The notes under the pieces are model-generated. The model saw nothing but the letters and a program-made list of their open reading frames with translations, had not been told where the DNA came from and did not search any database. Shown here one piece after another: positions 1-11,164 of a stretch of DNA of 64,000 nucleotides (position 1 is its first letter; each line of letters starts with the position of its first letter). The stretch covers positions 26,038,165 to 26,102,164 of the forward strand of contig OX424564.1 in the NCBI GenBank assembly GCA_949152475.1, given 5' to 3'. The DNA is from Terebella lapidaria. Taxonomy: Eukaryota; Annelida; Polychaeta; Terebellida; Terebellidae. The translations under genes and the position numbers were made by a program.

Positions 1-114
1 TTGTACAAAAAAATTAGCCCAATGGGCTAGAAAGGTTACCGGAGAAATATACAGAGTTGAGCCGAGAAAGTTGGTCAAATTCAAGGTGACCACTGAAATC
101 GCCATATCTCTAAC

Positions 115-1600
115 CTTGAAAATGGGATCAAAGGTTAAATTCTAGATCACCAAACTATTCAGCATACATCACTTCCTATATGTTCACTATGGACCCCTAA
201 GCTGTAAATTTGATAATAAGCAAGATATAAGCCATTTTGTAATCTGACTTTGAAAATAAAATGACTGACCTTGAAATTTAGGTCAAAGGTCAAATTCAAT
301 ATCATTAAAATATTCAGAATATATCATTTCCTATATGTTCACAATTGATTCCTAAACTGTAAAGTCGATAATAAGCAAGATATTAGCCATTTTGTCCTGT
401 TGACCTTGAAAATGAGGTCGAAAGTCAAATTCAAGGTCACGAGAATATTCAGCATATATCATTTCCTATATGTTCACAATTGATTCCTAAGCTGTAAAGT
501 TGCTAATATGTAAGATATTGGCCATTTTGTCCTGTGACCTTGAAAATGGGGTCAAAGGTCAAATTCAAGGTCACGAGAATATTCAGCATATATCATTTCC
601 TATATGTTCACAATTGATTCCTAAGCTGTAAAGTCGATAATAAGCGAGATATTAGCAAATTTTGTCCTGTGACCTTGGAAATGAGGTCAAAGGTCAAATT
701 CAAGGTCACGAGAATAATCAGCATATATCATTTCCTCTATCTTCACAATTGATTCCTAAGCTGTAAAGTCGATAATAAGCGAGATATTAGCCATTTTGTC
801 ATGTGACCTTGAATATGAGGTCAAAGTCAAATTCAAGGTCATGAGAATTTTCAGCATATATCATTTCCTATATGTTCACAATTGATTCCTAAGCTGTAAA
901 GTCGCTAATAAGCAAGATTTTGGCCATTTTGTCCTGTGAGCTTGAAAATGAGGTCAAAGGTCAAATTCAAGGTCACGAGAATTTTCAGCATATATCATTT
1001 CCTATATGTTCACAATTGATTCCTAAGCTGTAAAGTCGCTAATAAGCAAGATATTGGCCATTTTGTCCTGTGACCTTGAAAATGAGGTCAAAGGTCAAAT
1101 TCAAGGTCACGAGAATATTCAGCATGTATCATTTAATATATGTTCACAATTGATTCCTAAGCTGTAAAGTCGATAATAAGCGAGATATTAGCAATTTTGT
1201 CCTGTGACCTTGGAAATGAGGTCAAAGGTCAAATTCAAGGTCACAAAAATATTCAGCATATATCATTTCCTATATGTTCACAATTGATTCCTGAACTGTA
1301 AAGTCGATAATAAGCAAGATATTAGCCATTTTGTCATGTGACCTTGAAAATGAGGTCAAAGGTCAAATTCAAGGTCACGAGAATATTCAGCATATATCAT
1401 TTCCTATATGTTCACAATTGATTCCTAAGCTGTAAAGTTGATAATAAGCGAGATATTAGCCATTTGGTCCTGTGACCTTGAAAATGAGGTCAAAGGTCAA
1501 ATTCAAGGTCACCAGAATATTCAGCATATATCATTTCCTATATGTCCACAATTCATTCCTAGTCTCTAATTTCAATATTAAGTGAGATATTAGGCTTAAT
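115..1600. repeat. 134-bp tandem satellite with nuclear-receptor-like half-sites
   Basis: About eleven head-to-tail copies of a unit of roughly 134 bp. The landmark CTATATGTTCAC recurs near 331, 466, 600, 868, 1001, 1271 and 1404. A solitary partial copy lies near 1830-1960, and diverged inverted copies lie at about 3040-3330. Many units contain TGACCTTGA, then AGGTCAAAGGTCA, then TTCAAGGTCA within about 45 bp. The first copies (115-300) are the most diverged. No coding potential is seen. The unit boundary is arbitrary. Confidence 0.95.
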
Positions 1601-3330
1601 GTGTCCCATTATAAAGCATAGGAAATTTTAACATGGGAAAGTCACATTTGGGCCGAGTTTGGGCCCAAAATGGCCCATTTCAAGAGATTCAAGGGCAACA
1701 AAATTTATACATGTCACAGGGGTACATATGAGGAGTGTTTTTCATCAATAAGAAGAAAAAGTTACTGAACAGTTTTTGAGAAAACGACCGTCATAGTCCA
1801 AAATTGGCCATTTTTCGACGAAAACGGCCGCTCTGACCTTGAAACCAAGGTCAGAGGTCAAATTCAAGGTCACGACAATATTCAGCATATATCATTTCCT
1901 ATATGTCCACAATTGATTCCTAGTCTCTAATCTCAATATTAAGTGAGATATTAGGCTTTAATGTGTCCCATTATAAAGCATAGGAGAATTTAACATGGGA
2001 AAGTCCCATTTGGGGCGAGTTTGGGCCCAAAATGGCCCACTTCGAGCGATTCAAGGGCAACGAAATTTATACATGTCACAGGGGTACATATGAGGAGTGT
2101 TATGCATCAATAAAAAAAAAAGTTACTGAACAGATTTTGAGAAAACGACCGCCAAAGTCCAAAATTGGCCATTTTTCGACGAAAACGGCCGCCATTTTGA
2201 AAAAAATGCGAAAATCAAAAAACTAAAAAATACCTCAATCTCGAAATATTTTTAGGCATTTTTGTGCAAAATTTCAGAAAAATTCGATTGTAAACTTTAA
2301 AGATAAAATTGTTGACGGACGACGACGACGACGGACGACGGACGACGACGGACGACGACGATGCCGGACGCATCGCCATGCCAATAGGTTACGGACCATA
2401 GGTCCGGTAACCTAAAATGATCGGTTTCAAGGAATTTTCCAGAACATTGATCAGTACTAAAACAGACATTACTGAAGGGAAATGCAATGATTCCCAAATA
2501 TTCATCGATTAATTTATTCGTAACAGCCTCCAAAACAATCTGACCTTCCAGTTTTTCAGGCGCCAATGTTCTTGGTCAGATATTTTGCAATGAATTTAAC
2601 CTATTGCCGTGGCGTTGCATCTACATTTTAATCTTTAATGTTTACAGTCGAATTTTTCTGAAATTTCAAACAAAAACACCTAAACATATTTTGAGAGGGA
2701 GGTATTTTTTCAGCTATTTTTGACGGAAAAATGTCCAATTTTGGACTTTGACGGTCGTTTTCTCAAAATCTGTTCAGTAACTTTTTTCTTATTGATGCAT
2801 AACACTCCTTATATGTGCCTCTGTGACGTGTACAAGTTTCGTTAACCTTGAATCGCTCGAAGTGGGCCATTATGGCCCAAACATGGCCCAAATGGGACTT
2901 TCGCATGTCAAATTCTCCTATGCTTCACAATGGGACACAGTTTACCAAATATCTCACTTTAAAATATTGAGATTAGAGATAAGGAATCAAATGTGGACAT
3001 ATGGGAAATGGTTAGATGTTATCGATTTTACAGCTTAGGAATGAATTGTGAACATATGGGATATGATATATCTTAAATATTGTCGTGACCTTGAACTTCA
3101 ACTTTGAACTAATATTCAAGGTCACAGGACAAAATAGCTATTATCTCGCTTATTATCGAATTTACAGCTTAGGAATCAATTGTGAACATATATGAAATGA
3201 TATATGCTGAATATTGTCATGACGTTGAATTTGAGCTTTGACCTTATGTTCAAGGTCACAAGAAAAAATGGCTAATATATCGATTATTATCGACTTTACA
3301 GCTCAGGAATTAATTGTGAACATAATTTGG
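1601..3330. repeat. Dispersed CGTCCGTC-family repeat, head-to-head pair
   Basis: A segment containing GGGCCCAAAATGGCCCA and TACATGTCACAGGGGTACAT occurs at about 1600-1800, again as a direct copy at 1955-2230, and inverted at 2640-2960. The arms meet at a low-complexity (GACGACGGAC)n tract at 2313-2380 and a 28-bp palindrome at 2386-2413 of the form AGGTTACGGACC/GGTCCGGTAACCT. The same terminus followed by CGTCCGTC repeats recurs near 31350, 44735, 61046 and 62406. This makes it an interspersed family, probably a non-autonomous DNA transposon. A short open frame at 2032-2226 is part of the repeat and is not taken as a gene. Confidence 0.8.
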
Positions 3331-4133
3331 AGACACGATAGGGGGAATTTATTGTTGCTTACACACAAAGCCTGCTATACTGCATTTACCGATCCTATGT
3401 AAAGGGCATCAATTGATTATTTCATTGCGAATTATAGCACATTGGATATCCATGGGCCCAGAAATATGCCTAACCCTAGCACATGTCACTGCATCTTGAC
3501 TTAGATATCCATATTCCGGAATTGACAACAGTACACAGAGATACTCTTACACCATATCATATCTGTTGTCCATATCCCCATCTATGATTTTTTACCAGTA
3601 TTCGAATGTATATTCACACAGTACAACACCATAAACATATACATCGAAGGACAATACTAGTAATATGCAAATGATAATATTTCATGAGTTATGATCACTA
3701 ATTATAGCTCAGTACAGTTCTATTGTTCACACGAGTGTCTAATTTGCTACTCATGGCTGAATCATGGACAAAAAAAATGCGTATGCCCTGAGGGATTCTC
3801 CATGAGAATAGATGGAAATAGATGAGAATAGATGGCTCTCCCACTGGAGAGCCACAGTTTTCATGTCAATTCGCAAAACGATATTTCTCAAGTGCCGCAC
3901 TGAAACTACACCAGCAGACTTTATATCCTGACCAGCATGTGCTTCTGATCTGTTATCAGTGCTCGTGAGTACAATATTGTCCAACACAAACATTATCACA
4001 CCAAATGCAATAAAAGGCACATATACATTGATATGTCCATGTGTGGTACGTGTATTGTATGTCTTAATATTACCAGGAAAACAGTTACAAATCATGAAGA
4101 CACATCAGAGTGACAAGTAATGATATAAGTAAT
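3331..4133. other. Gene-free stretch
   Basis: Unique-looking AT-rich sequence. The only sizeable open frame is 114 codons on the minus strand (3751-4095) with one hydrophobic stretch. It resembles no family I recognise and shows no supporting splice or promoter signals. Confidence 0.6.
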
Positions 4134-4475
4134 GGCGGACGTTAGATCTGTCCCCGACGATACCATCAACTCAGTAGCCTTCTGGCTCGTGATTAGGTAC
4201 TTATGTACTTGTCATATATCTATTCCATGGGGTTTGTTTCGGAATTCTAAATTATTTTCATAGGTTGTTGGGCAGCTGTATACTAATTCCATCAGGTGTA
4301 CAGTAGAAACAACTTCATTTAACACACTGTCTGCCCCTGATGACGCCAGTGTGTTTTTTGATAAACTATTTGGTCGGGCTTTGTTTCTATTCCAAAATGT
4401 TGTATTTTACGTTTGTTATTGACATCATCAAAATCTGACTGTATTGGTGGTAATAGATTGATACTCACATTCATA
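4134..4475 (+). repeat. Local direct duplication, copy 1 (holds empty site)
   Basis: Starts GGCGGACGTTAGATCTGTCC and matches the segment starting at 4498 with only a few differences, at an offset of 364 bp. It reads straight through GGTAATAGATTGATAC. Copy 2 is interrupted at this point by the LTR retrotransposon and resumes after 15926, so copy 1 preserves the unoccupied target site. Confidence 0.9.
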
Positions 4476-4497
4476 CAACTTAGTCAGTGTCACTGCT

Positions 4498-4820
4498 GGC
4501 GGACGTTAGATGTGTCCCCGAGGATACCATCAACTCAGTAGCCTTCTGGCTCGTGATTAGGTACTTATGTACTTGTCATATATCTATTCCATGGGGTTTG
4601 TTTCGGATTTCTAAATTATTTTCATAGGTTGTTGGGCAGTTGTATACTAATTCCATCAGGTGTACACTAGAAACAACTACATTTAACACACTGTCTGCCC
4701 CTGATGACGCCAGTGTGTCTTTTGATAAACTATTTGGTCGGGCTTTGTTTCTATTCAAAAATGTTGTATTTTACGTTTGTTATTGGCATCATCAAAATCT
4801 GACTGTATTGGTGGTAATAG
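4498..4820 (+). repeat. Local direct duplication, copy 2 (left part)
   Basis: Second copy of the 4134-4456 segment. It ends in ATAG immediately before the LTR element. The sequence after the element (15927 on) begins ATAGATTGATAC, matching the continuation in copy 1. ATAG is therefore the 4-bp target-site duplication. Confidence 0.9.
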
Positions 4821-5106
4821 TGTTGTGCCAGTTACCTTTATCCGGCGTACTGTAGTCCTCGAACAGCGACGGATGCTTCTGCTTTCGCGGTGGTGAGCCT
4901 GCGTCAGTGCGTGCGTGTCCGTCGATGTCCAAACTGTGTCTGTCCCGAAATCTCGCGGGCTCCTTCGTGTTCGTGCATGGGACGACAGGCGGCAGCACTT
5001 GATGGACAGGGAAGCTGTAGTCAACTCACTAGGGGGCAGCTCCAACTACATACTAATCAACGGTCTATTCGCCAGGGGGCAGCACCAACCAAGCATTCGC
5101 ACAACA
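4821..5106 (-). repeat. 3' LTR of the gypsy element
   Basis: 286 bp with TG...CA ends, preceded outside the element by the ATAG duplication. Short open frames across both LTRs are incidental. Confidence 0.95.
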
Positions 5107-5118
5107 CTCCCCCCAATT
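5107..5118 (-). other. Polypurine tract next to the 3' LTR
   Basis: The minus strand reads AATTGGGGGGAG directly against the start of the 3' LTR, the expected plus-strand priming site. Confidence 0.8.
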
Positions 5119-5354
5119 TTCAAGACGAAAGGATTCTCTTTTTATACACAATATACAATATATCCCCTTGCACCAAATATTTACACTATATACAGGGTAA
5201 TGGCTGATATCTTGGCTAGCGACAGACAGACTCAGCTATCAGCCACCCACCAAAACATATGAAAATGGTGGACAATCACAAGGATGAACTCATGACCAAT
5301 GGCAAACAAACTCAGTTGTCGGCCGATGACCATGAGGAGATATGCAACATAGAG

Positions 5355-6893
5355 CTACGTTTCCAAGCGGAAGAATCGTTTGGTGTTGAGTCGGGTCTGT
5401 TCACAGATCATGAGGGGCGACAGGTTCTTCACGCGGGACACAGCTCCCACAACTGGTCGGAGGTGCCAGGGACTCCTGCTCTGGTAAGGGGCGTCCGACT
5501 CCAGGAGTATTCGCCCCAGAGGAATGGCACTGAGCATCGCTCGGGTGGCTTCCTTGCTGATGTCCTCAATGAGGCGTCCGAGTCCAAAGTGCGTGTTGGG
5601 AAACCTAGACGTCCACATGTCCAGATGGGCCTTGGTGCCAGCGAAGCAATGTAGGTGGACGTCATAGGTGCGCGGCAGCTTTGTCTCCAGGATCTCCAGC
5701 AAGTCTCGGTATACCGAATCCGGATCCTCATCACATCGGGCGTGAAGGACGACGGGCTTCCCAAGATCCACAGCCAGCTGGAGTAGGCGTGGGAGCTGCT
5801 CCTTCTGCTGCCTCTGACCTTCAAGGTCCCGATGCCGGTGGTAGTCCAACCCTATCTCGCCAACTGCGACACAAAGGGGATGGTCGGCCATGACAGCCAC
5901 GTGCCCGAAAACACTCTCCGTCACCTTGTGGCTGGTGTCGTGGGGATGTATTCCTGCGTGGTAGACCACATTGTGGTAATCAAAAGTAGACAGTCTCAGC
6001 CATCGACTCTTGAAGCACTACCATCTCACAGGTGTAGTCCCCCTGCGACAACTCCTGTTCCATTCCCGCAAAATCTCTCGCCCGAGTCGTACCCATCTGT
6101 TCCATCCGATCGAAGTGACCTGGTGACAGTGTGCATCGATTACCTTCCGTGGCAGGGCATCCAAGATGGTTATCGGGTGTGCATCCTCCAAGGACAGGGC
6201 TTCCTGTTGCTCCGCCGGGGAGAGTTGCTGCAACATAGTATAAACTATGTGCCGATGCACCAACTCTGACGGATACCTCGGAGGTCCGGTGCCGTAGACC
6301 CGGGGCCCCTGCCCAACATCCAGCATGCGAAACAGCAGCAGCTGTACTTCAGACGGGTAGTGTCGTTCCTCTAGAAACCACCGTTGCTGCACAACAAGTT
6401 GAAGCAGAGTCAGGTTGGTGGGGTTCGGGAGGTGCTGGCGAAGGTACAGCATAAACCCAGTGATGAGCTGGATCCAGCGATGGAGATTGCTGTCCGTGAG
6501 GACTGAATCCTGGGAGTGTCCTGGCTGATCCGGCCCATGATGACGGAGCACAGTTCCAACACTAGAGTAGGGATGGCGACATCTCCAGCAGCACAAGTGT
6601 GGATGGAAGTACCATGGAAGATGGACTTCCTGAATGTGGGTCCTCAGGGGCACAAAGCTGGTAAAGGTGCAGAGCCCACATTCCACCCTGCGGTACGTCC
6701 GCACAGGTCCACCTTCAGCCGCCTTCGCCTGTTTCCTCTTCCGATTCCTCCTTTGCCGATTCTTCCGGTTTTTCTTTCCACCCTTATTGCTCACCGAGGG
6801 TCCCGGTTCAACCTCTTTCTCCACACCAGACTCAGCGGACTCCACACTCTCCTCATAATCTGGTTGGAAATCCTCCTCCTTCTCGGAATCCAT
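5355..6893 (-). mobile_element. Accessory zone: C2H2-like region plus TatD-nuclease-like region
   Basis: Downstream of integrase and before the 3' LTR, where some elements carry env. The first part begins with an acidic then a strongly basic stretch, followed by two C2H2-like motifs (CGLCTFTSFVPLRTHIQEVH and CWRCRHPYSSVGTVLRHH). The second part carries TatD metal-dependent deoxyribonuclease signatures: GIHPH, VGEIGLDYHR, PVVLHAR, HCFAG and ILLESDAPY, in family order and spacing. No signal peptide or fusion-protein features are visible, so this is not an env. TatD enzymes are metal-dependent nucleases on TIM-barrel folds. A role in element DNA processing is inference. Confidence 0.8.
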
Positions 6894-6985
6894 CTAGAGA
6901 AGGCAAAACAATCAATTCGCACGAAAGATGTGGTAAAGATGAAGTCCATGAAGATTAATTTGCCTTAACTAGGTTAGTTCCTTAT

Positions 6986-9900
6986 CTACTGAGTGTAATC
7001 TCTTAAGTAAGCCGGCTTGATGATGTGACGTCCACTCCGCGAAGCGACCGGTTCACTGAAGAGTTCTGGCAGTTCGGTTCCATCCAGATCACACCCAGAT
7101 GATGACTTCTGCCTTGATGTTCGGGAACGTGCTGAACGAGGGACGCTTCCACAGACATTCTCAGATGTCGGAAGAGCATCCTCATTATCCAACAAATCTT
7201 CGTTGGTAGGACTGTCATCTGTGATACTAGATCCAGACAACTCCTGATTTGTTAACTGGGCTCTCTTCCGTCGTATCCACAACGGGATATCTCTGTCATT
7301 GCACACCCGCAGACGATCATGATGGACGACTTGACTATTCCCTTTACGGTCTATGATCCGATACAGAATGGATGACACAACTTCGGTGATGATGTAGGGA
7401 CCGATGAAGATTGGCTGAAGCTTCTTACTCTGTCCGATCTTGTTGGACAAATCCAGCTTGTAGACTAGATCCCCAAACTCATATCGTTGCTCCTTGAGCT
7501 GTAAGTCATAGTAATGCTTCTGAGTTTTCTGTCCCTGCTTCAAATTCTGTCTAGCCAGTTGATTAGCTAATCACATCCGTTCCAATAGTTTCACGACATA
7601 CTCTGGAATGGTCGTTTCTTCCTGCCTATTCCCAAGATGTTATCTGCGAGAGCTATTTCTCTCCCCAACATGAGCATATTCGGAGTGAATCCTGTCGTTC
7701 TGTTCACAGTACTCCTGATCGCCATGGAAATCAAGGGTAAATCCACGTCCCAAAGCTTCTGTTTACCTCCAGTATAGCATCTCACACATTGAAGGACCGT
7801 TCGGTTCATACGTTCCACTTGACCGTTCGAACAAGGCCGATAGGGGGTTGTTCTCGTTTTGGTGACTTCCAACATCTTGCACAAGGCATGGAAAAGTTTC
7901 CCATCGAAATTCCTGCCCTGATCCGAATGGATCTGCACTGGAATTCCCAATCGCGTGATAAAGTTGTCCACCAGGGTCTTGGCAATGACTTCTGCTGATT
8001 GATCTGGGATAGGATAGCATTCCACCCATTTGGTAAACTGATCGATCACCATCAAGATGTACTTGTTACCACGTTCACTCTCCACAAAAGGTCCCATCAG
8101 ATCAATGTGGACCCGTTCCATGGGTATTCCGGCATGATACACTCCCAAGCTTGCCCTAACAGTACGTGAGGGTTTTTTACTTCGATTGCATGAGGCACAA
8201 GTTTCCACATACAGGTTCGTATCTCTCCCCATGTTTTTCCAGTAGAAGGATCGCTGAAGACGCTCGAGGGTCTTCTTCTGTCCTAGGTGTCCAGCAGACT
8301 TCACGTCGTGACACAACGTCAAAACTTCAGTCTTTAGTGGTTGAGGAACAACCAACTTCCTCTGTGTGGAGATGGGTCCCTCCCACTTGTAGAACAATAG
8401 GTTATCATACATCTCCAGTTGAGCCTTGCATATCCACAGGTGTTTGGTGACTGCGGACTGCATGTACAACTCAGCTATATCTGGTTCACTTTCTCCTTCC
8501 AGCCACGATATGACAGGTCTCAAATCTGCATCTTCAAGTTGAAGTTTCCTAATGTCCGCATTGTCGTACTCTAATGTCTCCTCTTGTGTGGCAGACACCG
8601 TCACAGCCCGTATAGGAGCTACCTCAGCCTCCGCTCTCAGAACAGTACTGACCAAGGCATGCTCTGATGCCAGATCTGACCTGAACTTGGAACAAGAATC
8701 TGATTGAACACACTCCTTCTCCTTCGGCTCCAGCAGACGGACAGCATGTTCCTCACTTGGTGGTGTCCCATCTCTAATAGCCAAAGGCACCACATCATCC
8801 ACTTCCAAAGTGAATCGTTCCCAGTGCTGATGAACCCGAGTGCAATACTTGCAACCTCCACAAGGCAATGTTTCTAGATCCTCTCCAGCTCGATAACATT
8901 CACACTCCCTGACATCAGCTGGTATCCGTGACAGTGCATCAGCATTCACATGTTTACTTCCTGATCGATGCTGGATCTGTAGGTCATACTGACTCAGTTC
9001 TTCAAGCCATCTGGCAAGCTGTCCTTCTGGGTTCTTGAATCTCATGAGCCACACCAGGCTATGATGGTCAGTACGAACAATGAAAGATCTACCCAGCAAA
9101 TAATGACGAAATTGCCGTGTAAACATGACAACAGCGAGCAACTCCTTCCGTGTCGTGCAATACCTCTTCCTTTCCTTGGTAAGCGCACAGCTAGCAAATG
9201 CGATGGGCACCTCCCTACCAGACTGTACCTGCAGCAACTCTGCTCCAATCGCCATGTCCGAAGCATCTGTATCCAAAATGAACTTGTCATCCGGTGTTGG
9301 AAAGTACAGACTTCCGGCATCAATAACACACTGCTTCAGTTTGTGATAAGCTAGCTCTGCTTCATCTCCCCAGCTGTAGGTATTCTTTCCAGTCAGCTTG
9401 TACAATGGTGCACTTATTAGGGCGAAATTTGGAATGAACTCTCGATGATAGTTCATAAACCCCAGAAATGACTCCACATCTTTCTTGTTCTTGAGGTGTC
9501 CCCAGTTCTTCACAGTATTGATCTTCTCATCTGCTATCGAAATCCCTTCAGGGCTAACTTTCTTTCCCAGGAATGTCACACATTTCTGAAACAATTCACA
9601 CTTGAGCGGCTTCAGTTTCAGATTGTTGCTTCTCAATCGTGTGAACACTTCTCTTAGATTCGCCAATCCTTCCGTGAAGGACCTCCCAAGCACAATGACA
9701 TCATCGATATAGGCTAGCACCTCTTTCCAGATCATTCCCCGGAGCACCAGGTTTATGGCACGTTGAAAGGTGGCTGGTGCATTGCACAGTCCGAACCCCA
9801 TTCGAATAAACTCGAAAAGACCAAACTTGGTTATGAAGGCAGTCTTTTGAGTGTCATCTGGGTGAATGGCAATCTGCCAGTACCCTGAGGAGAGGTCAAG

Positions 9901-10982
9901 GGTACTGAAGTAGCAGGTTCCTTGCAGGCTATCCAAACATTGCTCAATCAAAGGCAGTGGGAAGGCATCTTTGACTGTCTTTGCATTCAATTCTCGGTAA
10001 TCAATACAATACCGTACTGAGCCGTCTTTTTTCCTGATCAAAACAGGTGCTGACGCCCATTCTGAAGTAGATGGTTTGATCACACCAGCCCGCAGCATCT
10101 TGTTAAGATGTTGTTCCTCTTCTTTCTCGAATCCGAGAGGCGTCCGTCTCATGCGCTGGCGAACTGGCTTTTCGCTTCCCGTCTCAATGCGATGTTGTAT
10201 TTGAGTGAATTCTCCCAGGTCAAAGTCATGTTCTGAAAATACGTCTTTGTACTCGGTTAAGGTGGATGCCAACTCCAGCTTCTCATGCTCTCCTAGATGG
10301 GTACAGCCCTTCCGGTACAAGTCCGCCAGATGTTTGGGTACTCGCTCAGCATTGTCTACGGTAACACTGGCTACATGATAAGGTGATTCGCCATGCTTAC
10401 CATCCGATCTCTCCCAGGCATGCTCAGACGCCAGTGGAGCATCTTCGGAATCCAACAAAGCTTCTTCCACCAGATCAACTTCCTCCCTGGTTCCTATCAA
10501 TTCCCATTTCCTCAAGTTCACGAACTTGTCAGTGTCATTCATCACCCGGATGGAGAGGCGTGTTTCTGTTTCCCAGATTCTGCTGTACCCATGAAAGCTC
10601 CCGTCATCAAACATGAGGGCGACTTGTCAATATCCAGTTTGACTTTCTGAGCTACTTGTTGACTGAGAATGGTAACTTCAGTGGCGGTGTCCACGACAGC
10701 TGAAAACTTGACTTCTTCCATTTCCACTGGGATTGTCATAGTCCAGTGAGTTGTTGATGTTTCCTTAGAAGCTGGCTTCACTGAGCTCACACTAATGGAA
10801 GATGATTGAGCTATCCCGGCTGTTGAATCCTCGATTCCTTGACATTGATGACTATCTTCCAATACCAAAAACGATGGCTGGACAGTCCCCGCCGTCGAGC
10901 CCTCCTTTTCATGGCACGGATAATCTCTACTCTCCCTTCCCCCCTCCGAAGAACATGCTTGGACAGAGTCAGCTGTCAACAC
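6986..10982 (-). mobile_element. pol zone of the gypsy element (PR, RT, RNase H, IN)
   Basis: A retropepsin-like region (FSAVVDTATEVTILSQ) lies first. Reverse transcriptase follows, with RYCIDYRELNAKT, LDLSSGYWQI and the catalytic YIDD box. RNase H is marked by FILDTDASDMAIGAEL and RTDHHSLVWL. Integrase has an H2C2 zinc region ending CASCNR, a core with IDLMGPF and HSDQGRNFDG, and a C-terminal GPY/F-type module (FIGPYIITEV). The order RT-RNase H-IN and the motif spellings are those of Ty3/gypsy. Confidence 0.95.
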
Positions 10983-11164
10983 ATCTACCTCCGGAAGTGA
11001 AGGTTATTTCTCCGCCTTGGTTTCCGTAACCTCCCGGCCTCCCAGGTGAGATAGACAGACAGACCCCGCCATCAGCCCCTCAGTAACCTGGGCAAATTCC
11101 GGAATACTGACACATGTTTCATCAGGCAGCAGGCCATTGCTGGTCTTGAGAGCTGCGTCTCGGC

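Noticed and set aside
3751-4095. 114-codon minus-strand frame with a hydrophobic segment
   Set aside because: No recognised domain, no splice or promoter support, and length expected by chance in 64 kb.
4755-5262. Overlapping open frames on both strands around the LTR
   Set aside because: They fall inside the LTR and recur at 15585-15970 in the other LTR. They are incidental.
5681-6968. Plus-strand frames opposite the accessory zone (up to 150 codons)
   Set aside because: Shadows of the minus-strand C2H2/TatD-like region, with no family motifs of their own.
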